DNA of 64,000 nucleotides from Diploptera punctata (Eukaryota; Arthropoda; Insecta; Blattodea; Blaberidae). The stretch spans positions 1-64,000 of the forward strand of contig JASPKZ010009889.1 in the NCBI GenBank assembly GCA_030220185.1, given 5' to 3'. The translations under genes and the position numbers were made by a program. Shown here piece by piece: positions 19,548-30,077 of the stretch (positions within the stretch are counted from its first letter, which is position 1; each line of letters begins with the position of its first letter). The notes under the pieces are model-generated. The model had not been told where the DNA came from. It worked only from the letters and a program-made list of their open reading frames with translations, and did no database searches.

Positions 19548-20898
19548 CAGGGCAAGTCAAAATGTTGTGCAGGTTTTCAGAAATTTATTATGTGAAATGT
19601 AATGAACATATAATATTGTGAGACATATTGTATGAAAGGTAAACTCTCAAAGTTTTTTTTAAATATTCACAGATGTTCTATGTGAGCGCCTTTTGTTACA
19701 CGACAGATGTCAAGCCGATATTCAATCTCCTGCCAAACTTTCTGTAGCAGTCCGCGGTCGATATCAGCAATGGCTGCTGTGATGCGGGCACGCAGTTCAT
19801 GCAGTGTTGTTGGAAGTGGTGGTACGTAAACATGATCCTTTACAAGACCCCACATGAAGAAATCACACGGGGTTAGATCTGGTGAACGAGGTGGCCAATG
19901 AATGAGTTGTTGATCACCCTGAGATGCACGGCCTATCCAGCGTTGTGGTAAAGCCGTATTCAAATGGTCTCGAACACTGCCATGGTAATGTGGAGGGGCA
20001 CCATCCAACTGCAGAATGAAATCTGGACTATCCGCTTCAAGCTGTGGAAGGAGCCATTGTTGTAGCATATCAAGGAAAACATGTCCGTTCACAGTACGTT
20101 CATGAAAGAAAAAGGGCCCATAAACCTTTGCATGGGAAATGGCACAAAAGACATTCACTTTCGGAGAATCGCGTTGATGTTCCAGAGTTGCATGGGGGTT
20201 ACCAGTTCCCCAAATCCTTACATTGTGTCTATTCACTTTTCCTGAAAGGTGGAAAGTCGCTTCATCACTGTAAACTACCCTCTCATGGGAACTCATTCTC
20301 TTCCATTAATGCGAGAAAATCAACACAGAAGACGCTCGCAAAGAATAATCGGCGGGTTTTAAAGGCTTGAACCAGTTGCAAGTGGTAGGGTTTCATCTGT
20401 AAACGTTTCCGGAGAATCCGCCATACAGTTTTTTTTTGTGGTAGTTGAAGTTCTGTCGCTCCCCGGTAGGTGGATTTCTGTGGACTCCACACGAAGCATG
20501 TGCGAACGCGTTCGACTGTCTCTTCACTCGTCGACGGACGGCCAGTCGATTTTCGTTTACAGATACAGCCTGAATCCCTAAATTGTGTGTACCACTTACG
20601 AATGGATCTCCCATCCGGCGGGTCTTTATCGTATCTGGTACGGAAATGTCGTTGAACACTAGTCACAGAGTTGTTTACATGGTAATCAAGCACACAGAAA
20701 GACTTCTGATCCCCAGTCAACGCCATTTTCCTTTACTGCTCTGCTGTTGACATCTTGCGGGTGAACGCGGAACTTTAGAAGTGGACAACTAAACTTTGAG
20801 AGTTTACCTTTCATACAATATGTCTCACGATATTATATGTTCATTACATTTCACATAATAAATTTCTGAAAACCTGCACAACATTTTGACTTGCCCTG
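19548..20898. mobile_element. mariner element with roughly 110-bp TIRs and TA duplication
   Basis: 1351 bp. The ends CAGGGCAAGTCAAAATG and CATTTTGACTTGCCCTG begin inverted repeats of about 110 bp (19548-19657 and 20788-20898). TA lies on both sides (19546-19547, 20899-20900). The same locus without the element is seen in the repeat copy near 35.24 kb (GGACTATTATTATGC), which proves the duplication. Confidence 0.93.
19667..20726 (-). pseudogene. mariner transposase (DD41D type), one frameshift
   Basis: Two minus-strand frames make one protein: 20726-20283 carries the helix-turn-helix N-terminus (MALTGDQKSFCVLDYHVNNS, STGRPSTSEETVERVR), and 20296-19667 the catalytic domain. Catalytic aspartates are in VYSDEATF, FILQLDGAPPH and WPPRSPDLTPCDFF. 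There are 41 residues between the second and third Asp, as in the rosa-like DD41D mariners. The frame shifts by one base at about 20285-20296, between EENEF and HERVVYSD. Otherwise it is nearly full length (about 350 residues). Confidence 0.9.
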
Positions 20899-21279
20899 TA
20901 TTATGCTTTCAAGTCTTATACATGCTTTAGTTAAATCGACAAACTAAGGGGAAAATAAAACCACATTTTGTACTAGTTGTAAATGTTAAGTAAAATTAAA
21001 CATTTATTTAACGATTAACGTTAACAACTTAGATCATTTCCTTTAAAATTTAAATCTGGAATTTATATGACTATTTTTACTTAAAGACCTTTTATTTTCA
21101 GGACTGAGGTTCTTTTATGTGTCATAAATCTACAACACAGGGCTCACACCTTTACTTTTTTTTTTCAAATGGAGTTTCAAACCTCATAATTTAAGGCAAG
21201 CAGAGTAACCACTAGTAGGCTTACAACAGAACTCAAATATTAACTAAAGAACACCTTTTCAAGAGATATAAAAAATATT

Positions 21280-22314
21280 GTATTCACGTAGACTTTCACA
21301 GCCGGAGTTGCTATGATGATCTTGAAGAAGATTTTCGGGCAGTAGGTCGTGGTCGTGAGGCTTGTAGTTCCCCGACATTTTGTCAGAGACTGCATCTGGC
21401 ATCCTCAAGGGTTGTCTTGAGACTGGCAATTCTGTCCACCGTCTGTTCTATTTGTACGTTCACCGCAATGTGTTCGTAAGTTATATCTGCCTTCTGATTG
21501 GTCCGCGTTAGGGACTTCCATTGCTCCAATGAGACTGCTGTTTGATGATCTAGTCTACTGTACATTATGTCTGACTTCTGATTGGTCAGCGGTAGGGACT
21601 TCCATTGTTCCAATGAGATTGCTGTTTGATGGTCTAGTCAACTGTACTTGTAGAGATTTACATTCTGCGTTTTTTTAGAACCGGTATCCATACTTTGTTG
21701 ACTTTTAAAGATTCTTCTTTTCTATTGAAACTGTTTTATGTTTGAATATTTCGATGACTTCTCGTTGTAGACGGGTAAAATAGCGTGTGCAGTTAGATAA
21801 TATGTCTGTATTCTGGAATACCATACATATTATCTAACTGCACACACTATTTTACCCGTCTACAACGAGAAGCCATCAAAATATTCAAACATAAAACAGT
21901 TTCAATAAAAAAGAAGAATCATTAAACGTCAACAAAATATGGATACCGGTTCTAAAAAACGCAGAATGTAAACCTCTATAAGTACAGTCGACTAGACCAT
22001 CAAACAGCAATCTCATTGGAGTAATGGAAGTCCCTACCGCTGACCAATCAGAAGGCGATATAATGTACAGTCGACTAGACCATCAAACAGCAATCTCATT
22101 GGAGCAATGGAAGTCCCTAACGCGGACCAATCAGAAGGCAGATATAACTTACGAACACATTGCGGTGAACGTAGAATTAGGACAGATTGTGGACAGAATT
22201 GCCAGTCTCAAGACAATCCTTGAGGATGCCAGACGCAGTCTCTGGCAAAACGTCGGGGAAACTACAAGCCTCACGACCACGGCCTACAGCCCAAAAATCT
22301 TCTTCAAGATCATA
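21280..22314. mobile_element. Penelope-type PLE foldback
   Basis: Tail on the left (GTAGACTTTCACAGCCGG, 21287-21304), a relative of the right-hand tail at 7336-7363. Arms 21315-21804 and 21826-22314 with a 21-bp centre. Duplication AAAAAATATT at 21270-21279 and 22315-22324. The arms code for the C-terminal end (LQREAIKIFKHKTVS; LDHQTAISLEQWKSL). The right arm has the ribozyme-like TTGAGGATGCCAGA, a 7-bp stem II and ACGTC, with core changes (CT to TT, GAAA to AAAA). Confidence 0.85.
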
Positions 22315-22422
22315 AAAAAATATTATTGGTACCATATATAAATATATTTAGATTTAACTTATGTTCTGAATTGACAGCCATAAAACGGACAAGGAAAATA
22401 ATTCATCGTTCGAGGTGAATGG

Positions 22423-22677
22423 GTTAATAAAATTACATCTCCCCTCATATTTTGTCTTCTTTTTAGACCAGTTTTGGAGAAACTAATAATCCTCCATCAT
22501 CAGTTTGTCTTGAATATTGTTTTGTCCTTGATGGTACAATGTTTCTTCCATCTGATGGAAGAGGAAAACATTGAATCATCAAGGACAAACAATATTCAAT
22601 TCAAAATATGGGTGATTATTAGTTTCTCTCGAACCCAAAGAAGACAAAATATGAGGTGAAATGTAATTTCATTAATA
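22423..22677. mobile_element. PLE-type foldback
   Basis: Arms 22423-22551 and 22553-22677, mirror images with the centre at CTTCCATCTGATGGAAG. The tips have CCCCTCATATTTTGTC and its mirror ATATGAGGTG. The minus strand of the left arm contains CTGATGA and GGAG...CTCC, then AAAACTGGTC, a hammerhead core with GAAAC changed to AAAAC. No clear target duplication. Confidence 0.75.
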
Positions 22678-22779
22678 TTTAATTAAATATTACATACTAT
22701 TGTACTCTCTGTCATGCTTCCTATCTCACTTCATATATAGGTGTTAGTATTTTATTTAATGATGCTCTTTAACAGCTCA

Positions 22780-23030
22780 GGCCATTAATGTTGCAATTCA
22801 AATCTGGGTGTCAAAGAATAGCAAATTTTGCACAGAGACCTCTTATTTCAGGTTTTTTATGTTGCGTAAATATATTTCCAAAAACCCATGTCTTTAATCC
22901 CTTCTGAAGGAAGACATGTTTAGGATTATCATGCCCTTAAAAAAATTGATCAAATCTGGCCGGGTTTGAACCCACAAACCTCTGATTCAGAGGCAATCAC
23001 AGTAATCAATAGACCACCAAGACTAACATT
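22780..23030 (-). repeat. Degenerate tRNA-derived SINE (family C-like)
   Basis: Minus-strand head with GGTTCAAACCCGGCC (about 22960-22975) and body TCTTATTTCAGG, CCTTCTGAAGGAAGAC, comparable in layout to 61293-61690 but strongly diverged. A weaker relic may exist at 21060-21210. Confidence 0.5.
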
Positions 23031-23261
23031 TTGTGTCAAACTAGGATCATCACAGCCCTCTTCTACATTTCAGTTATATCTGTCAGAAGTCTTAAGCATT
23101 CCTTAATTGAACCATGAATTCTATTGAACTTTTATAGAAAAAAATCACTATGAGGTTTAATTTAAATCATGAATTGTATCCTTATCCAGTCTTTTTGTAA
23201 CATGCTTTTCATGACATACAACTTATTAAAGCCATCTTTCAGCAGTTTCCCTCACATAAAG

Positions 23262-23552
23262 TAAAGTGATCCCACAACAGGCCCGGAGGCCCTTGGGGTA
23301 GTAGGAGGTTAAGGCTCCCACTTTTTCTAGACAATCGGCACTAGATGTCAGCTGGGTTGTCAGCCCTGCGTGACGGCCGCCTTTACCCCCAGAACAAGCA
23401 TCTGATACTCATTTCCGTTAGAGGCTGAGTCGACCCCAGGGCCATAGTGCTGCCAGAGGGTTTGGGTCAGTATAAAAATCCTGACCCCAACGGGACTTGA
23501 ACCCTCGACCCTCCGGCTTGTAGCTCAGTGCCTTAACCACTAAGCTACACAA
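23262..23552 (-). repeat. tRNA-derived SINE, family A (best copy)
   Basis: The minus strand starts with GTGTAGCTTAGTGGTTAAGG (A box), GGGTCGAGGGTTCAAGTCCC (B box), then a roughly 200-bp body ending CCTGTTGTGGGATCACTTTA. It is the reference copy for 8072-8356 and 46043-46216. Confidence 0.8.
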
Positions 23553-23559
23553 GGAAATA

Positions 23560-24265
23560 TAAAATACAGACATTTTAGAAAAAAGGAACAATTCTGAAGA
23601 ATAATCATAAATTATCTCTATTTGGCAAAATCTAATTATTAAAAAAATAATTAACCAAAATATGAAACACTAAATTAATGAATGTGCTTCTAAACAGTAG
23701 AGCCACGTATTGGGGAATAAATAGTTTATTTCTGATGCTGTTGGCCTCTCCACACTGTATAACAGGACATGACTCCCATCTACATTAACTAAACATCTCC
23801 AAGATGTGTGCTCTTCAATGAACTAACAAGTAAACTGTCAAACATTGCATGCCAAAAAACTACTTTGAAATTTATCCCAGATAACTGTTGTAATGTACCA
23901 TTGCTATGTCCAAAAAATTATCTGCCTTTTTAACTGCTACTAAAATCCAGTACCAATTTTCTCATTTAGACCATAGGGAACTCGGTAGATTGGATAACCC
24001 TCACTATCTGCATGTTGTTTGCTTGCACATGGAGTGGGTAAAAGAGGGTGAGTGAAGCAACGTGATATCAATTAAGTAATGTAGATAGGATATCAATTAA
24101 TATTTAATTTTAGGATATCAATTGCTTGCTTACTTATGCCATCAGTGATTCCCTGTTTGTGGCATAAAATAAAGACAATTGCAACTTGTGAAGGATGTTC
24201 AGAGATAAACAAAACAGTCACAATAAGTTCCACTGAGCTGTTTTAATCTCATTCATATAGTTAAG
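23560..24265. other. Intron sequence without recognisable feature
   Basis: No motif, repeat copy or open frame of interest seen. Confidence 0.45.
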
Positions 24266-24269
24266 TTTG

Positions 24270-25680
24270 TGTTGAGTTATTTCCATGTTTCTTATATCAG
24301 GAATATAAATACAAAAGAAAATGAGCTAGGCCAGTATATTATAGAACTTATAGAGGAAACTAATTATGCAGGTGTTGACCAATATGAAGAGATAGTTCTC
24401 AAAGTATCTGTAGACACTGAAAGTGATTCCAGTCATAACAATTATGAAATGCTATCTCCTATCTCAAATAATGTTGCGGGTACGAGTTCGATACCTGACA
24501 CTGAGTCCACTGATACCTTACTAATCCACTTTTTCTAGTTACATTCCTAGTCTTGTGAAAAAAATTAAAGTTAACATAAACACTGATTACAAGTGAAAAG
24601 TTTTTAATTTCTGGATAAATAAAAGTGGTAAGAAGTGATGTACTTTATCAAATGTCTGGGGAAACATTTGTTTGGTCTCAACAGAGAGACAACTTTATTT
24701 GTGGAAGAAACAAGTGTCTGTTATGCTGCTAAATCAAGTAGAATGTAAAACCATATTGTATGAAAAACTCTTCTCTCGTTTTGTGAAAGCTAGAACTGCT
24801 AAATGAAATGTGAGTGATGGCGACTTGCAACTCTGGGCCTTGGAAATTGCATGAAAACTGAATACTGAAAGTATAGATTTCTCTGTTATTATGACTGGAT
24901 CAGTAATTTCAAGAAAAGAAAATTAACAGCAGGAAAATAAGTAAATTCATATCACACTCCCATATTCATGATGAGGAAAAAATTAATAAAACTGCAGAGA
25001 CATTTTTTTAAACTACCTGGGCGTGATTTATCAATTATACCCCATCTTCTATTTATAACACAGATCAAAGCGGATTTGAACATGAAATGTGATCAAAATG
25101 GACCTTGTCCTTTGCCAGTGAGAAAAACACTCACACAGTAGCCGCATCAGTCAGTACATTGACATGTTCATACACAATTATGCCCATAATAAGCATGGAG
25201 GTTCATTATCCCCAAACTTTTTATCATCTTTTAGGAACTGAGAGGAACTTTCGGTCCCTTGGTGTCTAAAAGGTTATTCAAAGCTAACAACATTATTGAC
25301 ACTGTAACAAAATCTGGGAAAATAGGAGAAAGAGAGCTCAAACATTTTTTTTTCAGAAACATTCTTTCCATACTCTAAAGAAAATTGTCCTACTTTTCAA
25401 TTCATGGACCGGATACAGCGACACAGCATATCTTGAAAATATTCCTTCAGGCAAGATGATCAAATTGTTTCAAATTCCTCCTGGCACTATGGGAAAAATC
25501 CAACCACTGTATAAGTATTTTTTTGGTAGTGGAAAGCTCTTTACTGTCACTTAACAGAACTAATTACATCAGATGAGAACATTCATGAAGAGGTTTTCCA
25601 CAGAAACAGCATTAGAAACTGCAGTCCTGCATTCACTTTCAATTTTCATCCCCAAGATTCAGAAAAATGATAAAATATTG
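24270..25680 (+). pseudogene. pogo/Tigger-like transposase relic
   Basis: Plus-strand reading across frames gives, in the family order, FVKARTAK and NVSDGDLQLWALEIA (DNA-binding region, about 24780-24850), FNTDQSGFE (about 25055-25080; catalytic Asp), FNSWTGY (about 25398; Asn where Asp is usual) and FQIPPGTMGKIQPL (about 25475-25515). Many stops and indels. The N-terminal 90-codon frame at 24269-24538 is acidic and not diagnostic. No terminal repeats were found. Confidence 0.65.
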
Positions 25681-25689
25681 ATTTGCAAG

Positions 25690-26172
25690 CGGTTACATGA
25701 TTAACCGACTTTCCAAATTCACAGTGCCTGTGAAATATTGTTTGGAAACAAGAGAAAAGCATTGGAAGAACAATAGTATGACAATAAAGTTCTTCTATGC
25801 TGTGCATTGTGCAAGAAGAAATTGTGTTATCACCATTCAATTGACAATAGCAACTTTTGTTTTTCTTTCATTACTGATTGAAATCTTGTATGGTACTATT
25901 GTATATCATGTCTTCCTATGCAGTGCATATAAATCTCTGCACCACACCCCACCTCACCACACTCCACTCTACAAGCCAGGGGCATCCATCTGCTCTGCAC
26001 AGTGGGTTGCTATAGCTGGATTCTGGTTTTGATTTCTATGTCTTCCAATTAAAAAGGGTAGATATTTTTTTGGAGATGGCCTTGGTACATCATAATGCTT
26101 CTCTGGGATAAATTTCAAGGTAAGTTTCGGCATGCAATGGTTGACAGTTCCCTTGTAAGTACACTGATGAAC
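25690..26172. other. Unassigned intron sequence
   Basis: Contains a C-rich stretch (CACCACACCCCACCTCACC, about 25940-25960) but no recognisable gene or repeat. Confidence 0.4.
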
Positions 26173-26184
26173 ACTTCATACAGT

Positions 26185-26442
26185 TTAATATTGTTTAGTT
26201 GTTTCTTGACTCACCTCATACTTCTTAACTCCAAAGCAGACTCGAGTTTCTTCTCTTCATTTGTGACATTCTCAATGCTGTATCACGTTGTATAAGAGTT
26301 GTGAACGTAATACAGCATTGAGAATGTCACAAATGAAGTGAAGAAACTCGAGTCTGCTTTGGAGTTAAGAAGTATGAGGTGAGTCAAGAAACAACTAAAC
26401 AATATTAAAATAAACCTCATAGTGTTATTTCCTACCTACATA
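26185..26442. mobile_element. PLE foldback, near-perfect hairpin, 12-bp TSD
   Basis: Arms 26186-26289 and 26304-26407; tail AACCTCATAGTGTTATTTCCTAC on the right only (26413-26435). Duplication ACTTCATACAGT at 26173-26184 and 26443-26454. The right arm contains GAATGTCAC, GTGA, GAAACTCGAGTC: stem II TCAC/GTGA, palindrome ACTCGAGT and triplet GTC. Confidence 0.9.
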
Positions 26443-26454
26443 ACTTCATACAGT

Positions 26455-26700
26455 AGAAATCCTTCAAGAACTTAATGTATCACCAATACTGGACTACATC
26501 TCCAGATATCAGCTAAAGTGGAAGGAACATGTCTCAAGAATGGCTAGATCCAGGATCCCCAAGGCAATAATGAACTACTGTCCAAATGAGAAACGGTCAC
26601 TTGGTCAACCTATGAAAAAATGGCACGAAAACCGCTTTCTCAGGCCGTAACAGTTCTTCTACGACTAATACCTGGCAGGATGATGATGATGACTTATTTT
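26455..26700 (+). pseudogene. LINE 3' end fragment
   Basis: Reads EILQELNVSPILDYISRYQL, WKEHVSRMARSRIPKAIMNY, then SLGQPMKKWHENRFLRP and a GATGATGATGA tail. It closely matches 49500-49745 and abuts the target duplication of the preceding foldback, which inserted into it. Confidence 0.75.
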
Positions 26701-27231
26701 AGGGAAAAGAAGAACAAAATGAGGTGAGTGATAAAAAATTCTACCTAAACTTTATACAGTGCTGTGTGCTTGGAAACAAAGACTAAACTTTAGATTACTA
26801 CAAGGGATGTGTGTGACTTCAAACCTCAGAACTGCAAGAAAATGTGCTTAGAATTAAATCACTCATCCCAAAAACAGTGTTATGAGTCATTCTCATGCAA
26901 AATGCTGCTGTTTTCTGCTAGTGATATACGGCGGTGGGCATTTTGTACCTGCACTAACAGGTTCTTACTCCAGTTGTGTGAATAGTATAGCTTCAGCAGG
27001 AGGCCGTCTTTTGGAATATTCAGTTGTGGGTTAGAGTGTAAAGAATGTATATCAGAATCATGAGAAAGGTACAGCATTAGCACTTCAAGCTGAAGGTCCA
27101 GGGTTCAAGGTTCAGTTCAGATAACATTTTTTTTACCATGCTAATGCTTGATTTAGTGATGTATATATTTAATGAAGTGGATATCAGTGGGTGAAGCTTA
27201 CAACGAGTTGACTCTGATTTATATGAATTAC

Positions 27232-27433
27232 CTTATGCAATATTCATCTTTATGATGATTTGCACTATCTGCATTTTCACGATTTGCTTTGTTTTTCCTT
27301 TCACGTTGTGTATTAACAGCATTCTCACGTGCTTGATTGTTACTCCACTTACTGGAAGAATTACTTTTCAAAGGTTGAACAGAACCTTTCACACTCTTAT
27401 CTTTTTCAACTTCATTTTCGTCGAAGTCGTTTA
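27232..27433 (-). CDS. macoilin: Macoilin internal exon (low-complexity linker)
   Basis: The phase-compatible acceptor is GGTCAG|TAAAC at 27434; the AG five bases upstream would bring a stop into frame. The donor is AAG|GTAATT at 27231. It encodes NDFDENEVEKDKSVKGSVQP, then an Asn/Lys/Arg-rich linker ending ADSANHHKDEYCI. The entering phase (two bases) joins LGYE to I-NDFDENE and the leaving phase (two bases) joins YCI to R-LEADVKR. This is the polar linker between the membrane and coiled-coil parts. Confidence 0.85.
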
Positions 27434-27564
27434 CTGACCTGCAAATAAGCAGTTGAATAAATGTTTTATATCTTATTGATTAAAAGAGATAAAGAACTAT
27501 GCAAACAGTGAATAATTTTTCATTAAATAATTTAAACATACATTTAGATGAAGCTATTTTCAAA

Positions 27565-27860
27565 TTTGAATGATCTAAGGCACCATGGCTTGGTGCAAAA
27601 TAAGATTATGCATTGATTTGAATCCCCATGGAGGAAGGAATTTTCACATGAAATTTCTGCCTATGTGGGATGGTACCCACCCAACATTGTGAGGAATTTG
27701 GGTAGCTACAATCAGTAGCAGATCTAGGTTGAAAAAAAAAGTATAACAGCTGGGAACTCAACATGCTGACCACATGACTCATATATTGACTGGTTGATAT
27801 TCCACCTCTGTAAATGGCATGTGTGGATATGAGATAAGCAACTGTCTGAAGGCAAGTGTT
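27565..27860 (+). repeat. tRNA-derived SINE, family B (diverged)
   Basis: Shows CCATGGAGGAAGGAATTTTC, GGGTAGCTACAATCAGTAGC and CCACCTCTGTAAATGGCATG, in the same order as 12690-12970. The tRNA-like head is eroded. Confidence 0.65.
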
Positions 27861-28249
27861 ATCTATGCCAGTCGCAGCAAGGAGTTTAGGAGTGATTTAA
27901 ATTTTGTGAGAAAAAAGTTTATTTTTTGATAAGTGATATTTCACCATTCAAGATAATTTTTACATAAGAAATGCATCTACATTTATGTATAAAATAATCT
28001 GTGGTCTATTAGAGCTTATAACAGTGAGTGTTGTTACTGGCTAGCAATAGTAATACTACATAATTCCTCAATCATAGTTTCAGTTTTCTTAATTGGACTT
28101 CACTACTTCTCATATCATTTCAACACCCACAGGCAGATTGGATTCCATTTGAAACCCTATTACTCACGGAAACATTTCTATGGTATAGCCACAAATTGAA
28201 TGTCAGCTAAATTTGCTTTTAGACTATAAACATGGTTAGATTTAATAAA

Positions 28250-28380
28250 ACTTTTAGAAGATGACGGTGAAGATAAAAATTCAAGAGTTGAAAAAATGGC
28301 TGAAGATAGGAATGACTTTTCCTGAAACCATGGTCCAGTACTATTAAGAATATGGAGTGTATGAGGTGAGATGATATAAG
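28250..28380 (+). mobile_element. Half foldback (single arm tip) with ribozyme motif
   Basis: Matches the right half of 17640-17781: GCTGAAGATAGGAA, then GGAGTGTATGAGGTGAGAT at 28354-28372. The left tip is missing. Confidence 0.7.
28300..28335 (+). ncRNA. Hammerhead ribozyme-like motif, all core bases present
   Basis: CTGAAGA (28300-28306), stem II AGGAA/TTCCT, GAAAC (28324-28328), the 8-bp palindrome ACCATGGT, and cleavage triplet GTC (28333-28335). The palindrome could form stem III within or between molecules. Stem I is weak by eye. Confidence 0.7.
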
Positions 28381-28625
28381 ACTCATTTTAATTTTACTAA
28401 TGGATAGATTTTTTTATACACATATTGGAAAAAGGAAAGAGAATGTAAATTTGGGGGAAAAATGTTTTAATAATAGGATGTGGAGTAATACACTGTTTGC
28501 ATAACACAGATTATGTAAATAAACATAAAACTTATTTTCAAAATTTGGCAAATAAAAATACTGTAGAAGAACAAAAAAGTAAAATATTATGATATTAAAG
28601 TGCTAATTAATGTACTCAGGCTATC

Positions 28626-28862
28626 AATTCTGAAGAGAAAAACGTTCTGCCTAAACTTGGATTTGAACTTAAGACCTCCAGTTTTAAGCACAGGTGCTCT
28701 AACCACTTGAGGTACTTAGGCAACCCCTGTCCTGGCACAAAATAAGAGAGAAAAAATATGTCAGAACAGGTGTTGCTTAAGTAGCTCAAGTGGTTAGAAG
28801 GCCAATTCATAAATCTGATGGTCTTGAATTCATATTCCCGTTTAGCAGAAATTTTTCTCTTC
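28626..28862. mobile_element. Head-to-head pair of tRNA-like hairpin modules
   Basis: A minus-strand module (about 28650-28722; GGATTTGAACTTAAGACC) and a plus-strand module (about 28775-28850; AGTAGCTCAAGTGGTTAGA) are bordered by CTGAAGAGAAAAA and TTTTTCTCTTCAG. The bodies differ from the GCCTCGG type, as at 18769-18965. Confidence 0.65.
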
Positions 28863-28929
28863 AGAACTGAAGTAAAATATTGTTTGTTATAATTACATAT
28901 ACTCAGATGAAAAATTAAAGTAAAATTAA

Positions 28930-28968
28930 AATAAATAAATAAATAAATATATATATATATATATACTG
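28930..28968. repeat. AAAT/AT simple repeat
   Basis: AAATAAATAAATAAAT followed by (AT)n, just before a macoilin exon. Confidence 0.85.
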
Positions 28969-29033
28969 TATATAATTTTAAAGGATGTTGAAAATGTTGT
29001 TACAAACCAAAAAGAAGTCAAGAGATTACATAC

Positions 29034-29267
29034 TTTCATACCCTAGCCTCTCGATGAACTCAAGTTCTGTGTGAATGGTGCCATTAGTATGTGAGTATTT
29101 GGCAGCTTTCTCTGAAGATGATTTATTTTCAGCCTCTGCACTTTTTTCTTTCTCCCCTTTATCTAGGGATTTTCTGTGATTATTTTTTGTGGTGGAAGTT
29201 TGTGGTGCTGGAGCTATATGATGTGCAACTCCATTTGAGATTCCTACTTCTGCAGAAGACGCACCTC
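29034..29267 (-). CDS. macoilin: Macoilin internal exon (linker)
   Basis: Acceptor ATTTCAG|GA at 29268; donor GAAA|GTATGT at 29033. It encodes GASSAEVGISNGVAHHIAPA, a Lys/Ser-rich stretch, then YSHTNGTIHTELEFIERLGY. The conserved macoilin pattern TNG...ELEFIERLGYE is what I recognise. Enters with two bases (G|GA gives Gly) and leaves with one, matching both neighbours. Confidence 0.9.
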
Positions 29268-29394
29268 CTGAAATATTAATAAATGTAACAATTAAATATT
29301 TTTCAGATGGCCCATGAGAAAAGTAGGGTTTTTAACCTATCAGCATAGGGGGATTTAAATCCCCTGATGGTTCTCAGATGAGGGACTTTATTTT

Positions 29395-30063
29395 AGGAAG
29401 TGATATTTTGAGGTTATTTTAATTATATTTATATAGTAAATTTGGGAATTTTTAACATTATGAGGTTCAAATTTATAAGAATTAAATTAAATTATTTTTA
29501 GTCTGTTCATCTTACCTCAATATTAATGTTGATTTGTTCTTGACATTAATCAACATTAATATTGAGGTAAGATGAACAGACTAAAAATAATTTAATAAAA
29601 AATCAGCAATATATCAAATTGAATATACTGGTTGTGAAAAGATATATATAGGGATAACAAAAAGAAACCTGAAATTAGAACCAAGGAAACACATAAGAAA
29701 TATTAAAAATGAGGAAATAGAAAAATCTGCAGTTGCTGCTCATGTTTGGGCTGAAAAACATAATGTAAATTTGAATACTAAATTATTAAAACAGTTAGAA
29801 AATACAAAAGAGCTGACTATTTGGGAAAAAAATCTTTATTCAGAAGAACAAAAACAGAGTTATGGATTTCGAAATACCGACAGAATGTGACCTCGTTTGG
29901 AGGTTCTTTGGCCAACCACGGGATGAAGCTGACATCGACATCCAGGTTTTACAACAAAAATCCAACCAGTCTGGGCAAGATGCTGAAGATGATTGGGATC
30001 CAATCGAAACACGTTCAAGAACAAATCACCATTAATATTGAGGTAAGATAAACAGGCTCAAAA
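29395..30063 (+). mobile_element. Composite PLE: small hairpin plus GIY-YIG fragment
   Basis: It starts with the tail GGAAGTGATATTTTGAGGTT (29398-29417), then a second, different tail (TTTTTAACATTATGAGGTTC, about 29449-29468, of the 11768/62325 subfamily), then a hairpin with arms 29484-29535 and 29548-29598. Coding follows: IEYTGCEKIYIGITKRNLKL (about 29616), EKSAVAAHVWAEKH and LTIWEKNLYS. The end carries a hammerhead-like core. The two nested tails suggest a chimaeric origin. Confidence 0.75.
29983..30012 (+). ncRNA. Hammerhead ribozyme-like motif
   Basis: CTGAAGA (29983-29989), stem II GATTGG/CCAATC (6 bp), GAAAC (30006-30010), then ACGTTC. It lies at the arm tip just before the CAATATTGAGGTAAGAT-type end. 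Confidence 0.65.
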
Positions 30064-30077
30064 TAAAATAACTCTAA

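Larger units (their letters stand above)
19331..20925 (-). repeat. Unnamed repeat carrying the mariner insertion
   Basis: Bases 19331-19547 and 20901-20925 together match, in inverted orientation, 35225-35480 (GCCTGACCAGAGGC, GATGGCAGCCCC, CAGCAACCAATC). The mariner at 19548-20898 is inserted within it. The repeat itself has no recognised coding motif. Confidence 0.65.

Noticed and set aside
20044..20370. Plus-strand 108-codon frame
   Set aside because: Antisense of the mariner transposase.
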